DNA of 64,000 nt from Gordonia sediminis (GTDB lineage: Bacteria; Actinomycetota; Actinomycetes; Mycobacteriales; Mycobacteriaceae): NCBI GenBank assembly GCA_004193205.1, contig RZUM01000002.1:992001-1056000 (forward strand). Reading direction: 5' to 3'. Made by a program: the position numbers and the translations under genes. A model generated the notes under the pieces. It did not search any database, had not been told where the DNA came from, and was given only the letters and a program-made list of their open reading frames with translations. This document shows, piece by piece, positions 7,809 through 16,011 of the stretch (the first letter of the stretch is position 1; each line of letters starts with the position of its first letter).

Positions 7809-9049
7809 GAACCTGCGAGCTTCAACGGGTGCATCGTCACCGGTAGCGACGTCAATGCAGGGAAGATCAGGTCGTTGAATCGTTGACCCGGCTCGTGGAG
7901 GCCGACCGATTCAAACGTCCTCATCAATCCGCGCAGGGTCTCCTGAAGCTGAATACGTGCGATGGGGGCGCCGAGACAGTGGTGCACACCGCCGCCGAAG
8001 GCGACATGGAACTTTGCGTTGGACCGATTCAGGTCGAGGACGTCAGGTTCCGCGAATACGTCAGGATCACGGTTCGCTGCTGCGAGCATGAGGATCGCAC
8101 GGGCGCCCGCAGGCAGGATGGTTCCGTCGGAGGTTCGGAACTCTTCGGGGAGGTATCGCTCTCGCACGTGCAACGGTGTGCGATACCGAAGAATCTCCTC
8201 AACTGCACTGGGCACGAGGTCCGGCTCGGCGCGGAGCAGATCCAGCAAATCGTCTTGCTGAGTGAGGATTTCGATGAGATTGGAAATCGATGTCCGGGTC
8301 GTCTCGTACCCTGCGTCGAGAATTGTGTGTATCAGCGACAGAACCTCGGTGTGGTTCACATCACCTGACTGCTCAGCTCCGAGCAGCAGCTGAACAAAGG
8401 GACTGTGCTGATCGAGGCGGCGGCCGGCGAGGAACTCGTCGAAATAGTCGAGATAGAACTGTGTGGTGTTGTTGAGGGCTGCCAACTGGTCTTTCACCAG
8501 GGGAGCCGGGGAGAAGATGAGCAGGAAATCATGCTGGGCAGCAGTCAAATGTTCCCAATCATCCTCCGGAATACCGAGGAACCGGCAGATCACACCTCTC
8601 GGGATTGCGACGCCCAGGCTTTCTACGGCGTCGATCACCCCGTCGCGTTCGAGCACATGCCCGAGGGCCCGATCGACCGAGGCAATCGCGAACTCACGGA
8701 ACTGTTCGACCCGGCGTGGGATGAACATCGGTCCGACGACATTGCGCAAGCGGCTGTGATCGGGATTGTTGATCTGGACCAAGTTGGCTCGGAGGCGGTC
8801 TCGGGACGGTCCCGCGATCCATGGCGGTGCCTCCATCGCCAAAGGCTGAACACGCCCTTCGGGAAGTCGGAGGATCTCGCGTACATCGGCGTAATGACTG
8901 ATGACCCATGCGGGTGCATCACCCCCGAGATCGAGGGGCAGAGCGGTGCCGGATTCCCGGAGGACTCGGTAGGCGTCGGTGCGATCGCCGGTGAGGAATG
9001 TGTTGTCTGTGAGGTCGATCGGGAAGGTGGCCGTGTCGACAGTGGTCAT
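7805..9049 (-). CDS. Cytochrome P450
   Basis: 414 residues, a soluble class of bacterial P450 without a membrane anchor. The I-helix oxygen motif is DAGYETTR (~240), the K-helix ExxR is EEILR (~285) and the heme loop is FGGGVHHCLG with the proximal Cys near residue 358. AGGAG lies ten bases before the ATG. It is first in the operon, followed by its reductase. In this context it probably hydroxylates or dealkylates the growth substrate at the start of the pathway. The 255 bases upstream (9050-9304) hold no gene and must contain the promoter; I see no clear operator there. Confidence 0.95.
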   Translation of the reverse strand: MTTVDTATFPIDLTDNTFLTGDRTDAYRVLRESGTALPLDLGGDAPAWVISHYADVREILRLPEGRVQPLAMEAPPWIAGPSRDRLRANLVQINNPDHSRLRNVVGPMFIPRRVEQFREFAIASVDRALGHVLERDGVIDAVESLGVAIPRGVICRFLGIPEDDWEHLTAAQHDFLLIFSPAPLVKDQLAALNNTTQFYLDYFDEFLAGRRLDQHSPFVQLLLGAEQSGDVNHTEVLSLIHTILDAGYETTRTSISNLIEILTQQDDLLDLLRAEPDLVPSAVEEILRYRTPLHVRERYLPEEFRTSDGTILPAGARAILMLAAANRDPDVFAEPDVLDLNRSNAKFHVAFGGGVHHCLGAPIARIQLQETLRGLMRTFESVGLHEPGQRFNDLIFPALTSLPVTMHPLKLAGS

Positions 9050-9304
9050 TGTCTGTCAACTCCTGACTGACTGCATATTCCTGCAGCCGACGTGATGAGC
9101 GAGTGGCACAGATCACGCTACGGCGCATCGGACACATCAAACAATGACAAGAAACTAGATCAGCCCATAACGCGCGACTTATGGACGCACCCGCCGGGCC
9201 TCATTCGTCGAGGTCATACCGAAGTCCGCGTCGGGGAAGATTCTTCGTCGCGAGCTTCGCCAACGGCTGTGATCAGACGACGCCCAGATCGTTTGTCTCG
9301 ACCC

Positions 9305-10966
9305 TCACCCATCACGCAGCCTGCGCCGCAACAACTTCCCCGTCGCCGACCGGGGTAGCGCACCGACCAACTCCACCTCGCGCGGATACTTGTACGCCGC
9401 CATCCGCGCGCGGCAGTACTCCACGAGATCGGCCTCGGACACCAAACTTCCCTGCCGCAGCACCACGAACGCCTTCGCACTCTCGCCTCGATAGTCGTCG
9501 GGAATCCCGACGACCGCAACCTCGTCGACATCCGGGTGCCGTGCGAGCACCAGTTCCACCTCATGTGGCCAGATCTTGTACCCGGAGGCGTTGATCACGT
9601 CCTTGCTACGGTCGACGACGTAGAACCATCCGTCGTCATCCATGAAACCGATGTCGCCGGTGTGTAATTCACCACCCGAGAGCGCGGTCGCGGTCGCCTC
9701 GGGGTCCTCCCAGTAGCCGGGGATGACCTGCGGTCCGGTGGTGATCAACTCACCGATCTCCCCGACCGGGAGGTCGCGGCCTTCGTCGTCGACGATGCGC
9801 ACCACGGTGTCCGACACCGGGATACCGACCGACAGCACCCCGGTCTCCTTGTCGACCGGCGCGCGCAGTTCGGGTGGCACGATGTGGGACGGGGACGTGG
9901 TCTCGGTCTGCCCGTAGATGTTGTGCACGTATCCGCCGAGCGCATCCTCGAGCGGTTGCTCGACGACGGGATCGATCGGCGCGCCACCCGAATAGCGCAG
10001 CCGCAGTGAACTCATCTCGTCGGGGGTGATATCCGATTCGTCGGCAAGGCCGAGGTAGGCGGTGATCGCGGCGACGGCGAAAGCCGGTTGCCACTCACGG
10101 ATCGCGTCGGCGATCACCGCGGGGGCGATGCGGTGGGTCAGCACGAGCGGGGATCGCATCAGCATCGCCAGCGTCACCGCGCCGACGAGTCCGGTGACGT
10201 GGAAGACGGGCGCGAGCGCCAGAATCGGTTCACCCGCACGCAGCCGCGTCCAGTCGCGGTAGGTCTGGGTATTGAAGGTCAGATTCGCGTGGCTGATCTG
10301 GGCGCCCTTCGGAAAGCCTGTGGTGCCCGACGTGCCCAGCAACACGGCGACGTCACCGGGACCGATCGGGCGCCGGATCGGACTTCCGCCCGGGTGATCG
10401 GCGATCAACGCCGCGAGGTCGATGGTGTCCGGCGGCCGGTGACGGCGCACGCCGTCGAAGACCCGGGCGTCATCACGCGACTGACCGTCGAGCGCCGAGA
10501 CGGTCACGACGATCGGCACCGTGATGTCACGCTCATCGTCGGAAAGGACATCTCTGGCGATCTCGACATAGAGATCGTCGAGCGCCAGCAACCCCGTCGG
10601 CCGGTACCGCCGGAGGAAGTAGGCAAACTCGTCGCTCTTGCTCATCGGACTGATCGCCGTGGCGACGCCACCGCATTTCCACGCCGCGACGAGTCCGATG
10701 ACGAAGGCCGGGTTGTTCTGAACGAACAGCGCCAGACGATGGCCCGACCGGAACCCGCGGGCGGCCAGCAGTGCGGCCACGGCATCGGAGGCCGCATCGA
10801 GCTCGGCCCACGTCATCGTGGCATCGAAGTAGTGAATCGCCGGACCTTCGGGGGCGCCCGCGACCGCGGCGTCGAAGATGTCGAGCGCGGTGCCGTATTC
10901 GACGCGCTGATGGGCGGGACGACCGTCGTAGTGCGCAAGCCATGGTCGGTCGTCGTACGTCCTCAC
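9305..10966 (-). CDS. AMP-dependent acyl-CoA synthetase / ligase
   Basis: 553 residues from the GTG at 10966, chosen because GGGGAGGA stands seven bases upstream and because the paralogue at 13009 begins the same way (RTYDDRPWLAHY versus SYADRPWLARY). The phosphate-binding motif LLGTSGTTGFPKGA lies near 185-198, the adenine motif YGQTETTSPS near 340, then GDIGFMDDDGWFYVVDRSKDVI and a C-terminal Lys in SATGKLLRR. It activates a carboxylic acid as a CoA ester. It is divergent from the XRE-TetR regulator, with a regulator operator in the 87-base gap. Confidence 0.92.
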   Translation of the reverse strand: MRTYDDRPWLAHYDGRPAHQRVEYGTALDIFDAAVAGAPEGPAIHYFDATMTWAELDAASDAVAALLAARGFRSGHRLALFVQNNPAFVIGLVAAWKCGGVATAISPMSKSDEFAYFLRRYRPTGLLALDDLYVEIARDVLSDDERDITVPIVVTVSALDGQSRDDARVFDGVRRHRPPDTIDLAALIADHPGGSPIRRPIGPGDVAVLLGTSGTTGFPKGAQISHANLTFNTQTYRDWTRLRAGEPILALAPVFHVTGLVGAVTLAMLMRSPLVLTHRIAPAVIADAIREWQPAFAVAAITAYLGLADESDITPDEMSSLRLRYSGGAPIDPVVEQPLEDALGGYVHNIYGQTETTSPSHIVPPELRAPVDKETGVLSVGIPVSDTVVRIVDDEGRDLPVGEIGELITTGPQVIPGYWEDPEATATALSGGELHTGDIGFMDDDGWFYVVDRSKDVINASGYKIWPHEVELVLARHPDVDEVAVVGIPDDYRGESAKAFVVLRQGSLVSEADLVEYCRARMAAYKYPREVELVGALPRSATGKLLRRRLRDG

Positions 10967-11046
10967 GCCGACTCCTCCCCTCTCGCGGCAAACCCTCCAG
11001 CAGAAGTCTACGGACGCCACCGAGCCTTCCCACCAAGAAGTAAGCT

Positions 11047-11063
11047 GTTCAGCATGCCTGAAC
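11047..11063. promoter_or_regulatory. Operator 1: GTTCAG-N5-CTGAAC
   Basis: A perfect inverted repeat, TGTTCAG-N5-CTGAACA when the outer pair is included (11046-11064). It covers the ATG of the XRE-TetR gene (11054) and lies 80 bases upstream of the ligase start at 10966. The same half-sites with the same spacing recur at 11891-11907, so it is a strong candidate for autoregulation and for control of the divergent ligase. Confidence 0.6.
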
Positions 11064-11905
11064 ACAGCGGGGCCGGGCCGGCGGTGCGGCAGGCCCGCAT
11101 GCGGTCCGGGCTGACGCTGCGTGCCCTCGCCTCGGCGATCGGCGTGAGCGTCGGGACGATGAGCGCCATCGAGAACGGGAAGGTCGCTCTGACCATCGAC
11201 CGGCTCACCGAGATCGCCCGGCACCTCGACGTTCCACCGGCGCACCTGCTGCGCCCACAACCCGAGGTCGAAGAGGATGCCGCGGTCCCGACCGCGGCCG
11301 GCGACTGGCGATATTTCGCCGAGTTGGACCTCGACCCGGCGCTGCGGGCCGCGGTCGAGGTGTTCACCGAGATGGGCTATCACGGCGCCACCATGCGCCT
11401 GGTGGCGACCGCCGCCGACAGCAGCGTGGCGGGCATCTACCACTACCACCGCAGCAAACAGCATCTGCTCGCCACGCTGATGGACCTGACGCTGCATGAC
11501 CTCGAATCACGGGTGATCGCCGCCGATGCCGAAGGCGGTGCGCCCGCCGAACGATTCATGCGGATGGTGGAGGCCGTCGCCCTCTACCACACGATGCGCC
11601 GCGACCTCGCGTTCATCTCCGCGACGGAGATGCGAAGCCTCGAGGAACCCGACCGCAGCCGCATCGTCGCGATGCGCAGACGACTCCAGGACCGGCTCGA
11701 CGCCGCCGCGGTCGCCGCGACCGAGGACGGCACCTTCACCACCGCCCATCCACGCGACACCGCACGCGCGGTCGCCACCATGTGTATGGCGTTGCCGTAC
11801 TGGTTCTCCGCCACCGGACCGATGTCGGCCGGCGAGGTCGCCCGTCAGTACGCCGACCACGCACTCGCGATGATGCAGGCACCGCCACGAGTTCAGGGAC
11901 ACTGA
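11054..11905 (+). CDS. XRE-TetR fusion transcriptional regulator
   Basis: 283 residues with two DNA-binding domains. Residues ~8-65 form a Cro/C1 (XRE) helix-turn-helix: RQARMRSGLTLRALASAIGV, then VGTMSAIENGKVALTIDRL. Residues ~85-145 form a TetR helix-turn-helix, with GYHGATMRLVATAADSS then VAGIYHYHRSKQHLLATL; the rest is a TetR-type ligand domain. The ATG at 11054 was chosen over upstream starts because the XRE domain begins there and the gene is then divergent from the ligase. Such fusions occur in actinobacteria beside acyl-CoA metabolism genes. An acyl-CoA made by one of the flanking ligases is a plausible effector (inference). Confidence 0.88.
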   Translation: MPEHSGAGPAVRQARMRSGLTLRALASAIGVSVGTMSAIENGKVALTIDRLTEIARHLDVPPAHLLRPQPEVEEDAAVPTAAGDWRYFAELDLDPALRAAVEVFTEMGYHGATMRLVATAADSSVAGIYHYHRSKQHLLATLMDLTLHDLESRVIAADAEGGAPAERFMRMVEAVALYHTMRRDLAFISATEMRSLEEPDRSRIVAMRRRLQDRLDAAAVAATEDGTFTTAHPRDTARAVATMCMALPYWFSATGPMSAGEVARQYADHALAMMQAPPRVQGH

Positions 11906-11907
11906 AC
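11891..11907. promoter_or_regulatory. Operator 2: GTTCAG-N5-CTGAAC
   Basis: A second perfect copy of the half-sites and spacing found at 11047-11063. It covers the stop codon of the XRE-TetR gene and lies ~150 bases before the cyclase start at 12056. Further CTGAAC (11991-11996) and GTTCAG (12018-12023) half-sites lie closer to that gene. Confidence 0.55.
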
Positions 11908-12000
11908 TTCGAAACCGCGCACCGGACATCGAGATTCGGTTCGAGTCAGACCCTTGACGCGGGCTCGATTCCCTGTGATGCTCATCTCACTGAACATCCC

Positions 12001-12021
12001 GAACGTTCGATCGGAACGTTC
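12001..12021. promoter_or_regulatory. Tandem GAACGTTC palindromes
   Basis: Two copies of the 8-bp palindrome GAACGTTC (12001-12008 and 12014-12021) are separated by five bases, 35 bases before the cyclase gene and just inside flanking CTGAAC and GTTCAG half-sites. A TTGACG hexamer at 11955-11960 could be a -35 element, but no good -10 follows. The tandem site probably binds a regulator of the cyclase-ligase pair. Confidence 0.4.
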
Positions 12022-12055
12022 AGTTCATCGTCATCACTCAGCGGAGAGGACGCTC

Positions 12056-13012
12056 ATGACCACTGCACCCGATTTGACCGAACTGCTCGACGGCTCGCCC
12101 AGCAACTGGGGCAAGTGGGGCCCCGACGACGAGGTGGGCAGCCTGAACTACCTCACGGCCGAACAGGTGCTGCGCGGTGCGTCGTTGATCAAGAAGGGTG
12201 CGCTGTTCACCCTGCAGCGCCTCATCGGCGACCCGAAGGGTGACCCGGTCTGGCCCGGCCGTAGTCCAGCGACGCGCGAGATGATCCTCGACGAGTCCCA
12301 CTGGGACGAGGGCGGCGACGGACCCGCCTTCCCCGGCGGCCTGCACTACGCCGACGACAAGATCAACGCCTTCCTGCAGGGTTCCACACAGTACGACGCG
12401 CTCGGACACGTCTGGTACGACGGCCAGATCTGGAACGGCTACGACGCCCGCACCACCATCGGCGGTCTGGACAAGGCCAGCGTCGAGCCCATCGCCCAAC
12501 GCGGTGTCGCCGGTCGGGCGGTTTTGCTCGACATGGCCCGTTACCAGGGCGTGGACTGCCTCGGACCGCGCGAGACCTTCGACCACACCGATCTCGAGAA
12601 GTGCGCCGCAGCACAGGGGATCGAGATCCGGCCGCGCGACATCCTGCTGATCCGCACCAACCACCTCGAACTCTTCTTCCGCCAGGGCGAGGGCTTCTAC
12701 GAGGACTTCTGCGAACCCGGCCTCGTCTATTCGCAAGAGCTCGTGCAGTGGTTCCAGGACAAGGAGATCCCGAACCTCGTCACCGACACCATCGCCAACG
12801 AGGTCACCACGGACCCGCACAACGGCGTCGCGCTGGTCCTGCACAACGCGCTGATGCGCAACCTGGGTATCGCGTTCACCGAGATCTGCGATCTGGAGAA
12901 GCTCGCCGCGGACTGCGCCGAGGACGGTGTCTACGAGTTCTTCTACGTGGCCGCACCGCTGAAGATCCACAATGCCACGGGATCTCCGGTCAACCCGGTG
13001 GTGATCAAGTGA
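12056..13012 (+). CDS. Cyclase family (kynurenine formamidase-like) hydrolase
   Basis: 318 residues from the ATG at 12056, which follows GGAGAGGA. The sequence matches the cyclase/kynurenine-formamidase-like family of metal-dependent hydrolases: an SNWGKWGPDDEVGSLNYLT start, the region QYDALGHVWYDGQIWNGY (~120) carrying the first metal His, and further conserved blocks FDHTDLEK, ILLIRTNHLE and NALMRNLGI. Family members hydrolyse arylformamides, cyclic esters or ring-opened lactones. Its stop overlaps the GTG start of the downstream ligase (GTGA), so hydrolysis to an acid followed by CoA activation is the natural reading. Confidence 0.82.
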   Translation: MTTAPDLTELLDGSPSNWGKWGPDDEVGSLNYLTAEQVLRGASLIKKGALFTLQRLIGDPKGDPVWPGRSPATREMILDESHWDEGGDGPAFPGGLHYADDKINAFLQGSTQYDALGHVWYDGQIWNGYDARTTIGGLDKASVEPIAQRGVAGRAVLLDMARYQGVDCLGPRETFDHTDLEKCAAAQGIEIRPRDILLIRTNHLELFFRQGEGFYEDFCEPGLVYSQELVQWFQDKEIPNLVTDTIANEVTTDPHNGVALVLHNALMRNLGIAFTEICDLEKLAADCAEDGVYEFFYVAAPLKIHNATGSPVNPVVIK

Positions 13013-14667
13013 GCTACGCCGACCGACCGTGGCTGGCCCGCTACCCGGCGGGCAGCCCGGCCGACATCGAGGCCGAATACGCCACGGCGTTGGAAGTTTT
13101 CGACGCCGCGGCGTCGGCCGGACCCGACGAGCCGTTCATCTACTACTTCGACAAGACCCTCACCTTTGCCGAGGTGGATCGGGCCGCCACCGCGCTGGCG
13201 GTAACCCTGGTTGCCGAGGGCTTCTCGCCGGGCGACCGTCTCGCGGTGTACGTGCAGAACAACCCGTCGTTCATCATCGGTCTGCTGGCCGCGTGGCGGG
13301 CCGGCGGCATCGCGGTTGCGGTGAACCCGATGAACAAGCAACGCGAACTGACGTACATCCTCGGCGACTCGGGTGCAACCGCACTCCTCACCCTCGACGA
13401 TCTGTTCGTCGATGTGGCCGAACCCGTAATCGCCACCGGGAAGACCTCGGTGCGGACCGTGGTCACGACGTCGCCGCTGGATTTCCAGACCCGTGACGAC
13501 CCAAGGCTTTTCGAGGGAGTAGCGCGGCGGCGCAGCCCGGGAACCCTCGATCTGATGGAGATCATCGAGAACCACGACGGTTCCGCGTTGCCCGCACCAT
13601 CGTTGTCCCCCGACGACACCGCGGTCCTCACCTACACCTCGGGCACGACCGGAGAACCCAAGGGCGCCATGAACACTCATGGCAATCTGGCGTTCAACGC
13701 CCAAACGTACCGGGACTGGACCGGGTTGAAGCCCGGCGAGGGTGTATTGGGGATCGCTCCCCTGTTCCACATCACCGGCCTGGTCGGCGGCGTGATGCTG
13801 GCGATGCTGGCCCGGACACCGCTGACCCTGGCACATCGGTTCGCCCCGGACGTGACGCTCGACGCGATCCGCGAGCACAAGCCGGTGTTCACGGTCGCGG
13901 CGATCACCGCGTTCAACGCGCTGTCGGCCGCGCCAGGGGCCACCCCGGACGACTTCGCGAGTCTGCGCATCCTCTATTCGGGTGGTGCGCCGATCGCGCC
14001 CGCGATGGGCGATCGGCTGGAAAAGGTCTTCGGCGCCTACATCCACAACATCTACGGGCTGACCGAGACATCGTCACCGTCGCACGGTGTGCCGTTGGGC
14101 GTGCGGGCCCCGGTCGATCCGGCGTCGGGTGCGTTGTCGGTGGGCGTGCCGGTGTTCAACACCGTCGTCCGGGTCATCGACGAGAACGGCGATGACGTAC
14201 CGGTCGGTGAGATCGGCGAGTTCGCGACCTCGGGACCGCAGGTGGTCAAGGGCTACTGGAACAAACCGGAGAAGACCGCCGAATCACTCCCGGGCGGCGA
14301 ATTACGCACGGGGGATGTCGGATTCATGGACTCCGACGGCTGGTTCTACCTCGTCGACCGCAAGAAGGACATGATCAACGCGTCCGGCTACAAGGTCTGG
14401 CCGCGCGAGGTGGAGGACGTGCTTTACACCCATCCGGCGGTGCGTGAGGCCGCGGTCGTCGGCGTCCCCGACGAATATCGCGGGGAAACCGTGAAAGCGT
14501 ATGTGTCCCTGACGGACGGTGCGACGGCGACCCCCGAGGAACTCGTAGAGTTCTGCAAGGAGCAGATGGCCGCCTACAAGTACCCCCGGCAGGTGGAGGT
14601 CGTCGGTGAACTGCCCAAGACGGTGACGGGCAAGATCCTGCGGCGGGAACTGCGCCAGACGCAATAG
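13009..14667 (+). CDS. AMP-dependent acyl-CoA synthetase / ligase (paralogue)
   Basis: 552 residues from GTG 13009, which overlaps the cyclase stop. It is a clear paralogue of the ligase at 9305-10966: DRPWLARY near the start, LTYTSGTTGEPKGAM phosphate loop (~205), YGLTETSSPSHGVP (~350), GDVGFMDSDGWFYLVDRKKDMINASGYKVWP (cited in part) and the C-terminal KTVTGKILRR Lys. The two proteins share most motif wording, so they arose by duplication and may act on related acids. Translation is coupled to the cyclase gene; a strong hairpin follows the stop. Confidence 0.93.
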   Translation: MSYADRPWLARYPAGSPADIEAEYATALEVFDAAASAGPDEPFIYYFDKTLTFAEVDRAATALAVTLVAEGFSPGDRLAVYVQNNPSFIIGLLAAWRAGGIAVAVNPMNKQRELTYILGDSGATALLTLDDLFVDVAEPVIATGKTSVRTVVTTSPLDFQTRDDPRLFEGVARRRSPGTLDLMEIIENHDGSALPAPSLSPDDTAVLTYTSGTTGEPKGAMNTHGNLAFNAQTYRDWTGLKPGEGVLGIAPLFHITGLVGGVMLAMLARTPLTLAHRFAPDVTLDAIREHKPVFTVAAITAFNALSAAPGATPDDFASLRILYSGGAPIAPAMGDRLEKVFGAYIHNIYGLTETSSPSHGVPLGVRAPVDPASGALSVGVPVFNTVVRVIDENGDDVPVGEIGEFATSGPQVVKGYWNKPEKTAESLPGGELRTGDVGFMDSDGWFYLVDRKKDMINASGYKVWPREVEDVLYTHPAVREAAVVGVPDEYRGETVKAYVSLTDGATATPEELVEFCKEQMAAYKYPRQVEVVGELPKTVTGKILRRELRQTQ

Positions 14668-14674
14668 CCGACAC

Positions 14675-14713
14675 GAAGCGGGCGGTGGGTCGTAGATGCC
14701 CACCGCCCGCTTC
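14675..14713 (+). terminator. Hairpin terminator after the cyclase-ligase operon
   Basis: A perfect 15-bp stem (GAAGCGGGCGGTGGG paired with its complement) with a nine-base loop starts eight bases after the ligase stop. There is no long U-tract, as is common in high-GC actinobacteria. It separates the ligase from the esterase gene. Confidence 0.75.
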
Positions 14714-14815
14714 GTCGACTCGGCCGTGGGTGACGATACGAACCGATACAGTCGTCTCAACCGATCAGTGATGCCGCTCACACCACGGCGCTCACACCAT
14801 GGCAAGGAGGCCGAC

Positions 14816-15967
14816 ATGTCCGACACGGTTGAGGTCCACGGCGACAACGACCCGCGCTTCAACCGCGTCCGTGACGAGCTGGCCGCCCAACTCCGTTCCG
14901 GCGAGGAACTCGGTGCGTCGATCGCCGTGGACATCGACGGCGACACGGTCATCGACATCTGGGGCGGTCACCGGGACGCCGCGCAGACCCTGCCGTGGGA
15001 ACGAGACACCATCGTCAACGTCTGGTCGACTACGAAGGAGGTCACCGCCCTGGCGGTCCTCATCCTCGTCGAGCGCGGCCTCGTCGACCTGCACGCTCCC
15101 GTTGCCACATACTGGCCCGAGTTCGCCCAGAACGGGAAGCAGGCGATCGAGGTGCGCCACATCATGGCGCACACCTCCGGAGTCTCCGGGTGGGAACCGC
15201 CGTTCGCAGTGACCGACATGTACGACTGGGACCGATCTGTCGAGCACCTGGCGCGTCAGGCACCGTGGTGGGAACCCGGCACCGCGTCGGGTTATCACGC
15301 GCAGAACTACGGCCATCTGCTCGGCGAGATCGTCCGGCGGGTGACCGGCAAGCACCTCAAACAGTTCGTCGCCGACGAGATCTCCGGCCCGCTCGGCGTC
15401 GACCTGCAGATCGGCGCGACCCTCGACGATGACGACCGCATCGCCGAGATCGTCCCGCCACCTCCCCTGGACATCGATCTGGCCTCGATCCCCACCGACT
15501 CCGCGATGTTCAAGACCTTCACCGGACCACCCGCAGATGCGAACGCCGCCAACACAATCGATTGGCGACGCGCAGACATGGGTGCCATCAACGGGCACAC
15601 CAATGCGCGGGCGATGGTCCGCACGATGTCGGTGATCTCCCGCGGCGGAACCGTGGACGGGGTGAACCTGCTGTCGGAGAAGACCATCGATCAGATCTTC
15701 GACGAACAGGCACGCGGTGTCGACCTGGTGCTGGGTGTGGCGCTGCGCTTCGGCATCGGCTTCGGGCTACCCGAACCGGCGACGATCCCCTCCATCCCCG
15801 ACGAACGCATCTGCTTCTGGGGCGGATGGGGTGGCTCGATGACCATCATGTTCCCGCTGCAGAGGATGACCCTGTCCTATGTCATGAACAAGATGGGTCC
15901 CGGGATCGTCGGATCGGATCGCTCCGACGCCTACATCCGCGCCATCCTGGACTGCGCCGCAAGCTGA
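14816..15967 (+). CDS. Beta-lactamase-fold serine hydrolase (EstB-like)
   Basis: 383 residues from the ATG at 14816, which has a perfect AAGGAGG six bases upstream. The class C beta-lactamase/esterase fold is shown by the SxxK motif STTK in NVWSTTKEVTAL (~62-66), the Tyr motif in SGYHAQNYGHLLGEIV (~160) and the C-terminal WGGWGGS segment (~340). No signal peptide is present, so it is cytoplasmic and more likely an esterase than a beta-lactamase. It stands alone between a terminator and a convergent gene. Its substrate is unknown, but it may release an acid for the neighbouring ligases. Confidence 0.88.
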   Translation: MSDTVEVHGDNDPRFNRVRDELAAQLRSGEELGASIAVDIDGDTVIDIWGGHRDAAQTLPWERDTIVNVWSTTKEVTALAVLILVERGLVDLHAPVATYWPEFAQNGKQAIEVRHIMAHTSGVSGWEPPFAVTDMYDWDRSVEHLARQAPWWEPGTASGYHAQNYGHLLGEIVRRVTGKHLKQFVADEISGPLGVDLQIGATLDDDDRIAEIVPPPPLDIDLASIPTDSAMFKTFTGPPADANAANTIDWRRADMGAINGHTNARAMVRTMSVISRGGTVDGVNLLSEKTIDQIFDEQARGVDLVLGVALRFGIGFGLPEPATIPSIPDERICFWGGWGGSMTIMFPLQRMTLSYVMNKMGPGIVGSDRSDAYIRAILDCAAS

Positions 15968-16011
15968 TCCGTCCCACCGCCCGCGCAGTGCGACGGCTGC
16001 CGTGTTACGGG

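Noticed and set aside
10967-11497. N-terminal extension of the first CoA ligase to a 730-residue protein
   Set aside because: The extension overlaps the XRE-TetR gene on the other strand, has no domain, and the GTG at 10966 has a strong ribosome site and matches the paralogue's start.
12001-12021. LexA box at the tandem GAACGTTC site
   Set aside because: LexA needs CGAAC-N4-GTTCG; here the two half-sites abut with no four-base spacer.
12038-14046. Long open frames on the minus strand opposite the cyclase and ligase genes
   Set aside because: They mirror the codon pattern of the genes on the plus strand, have no family motifs and arise because high-GC third positions suppress stops.
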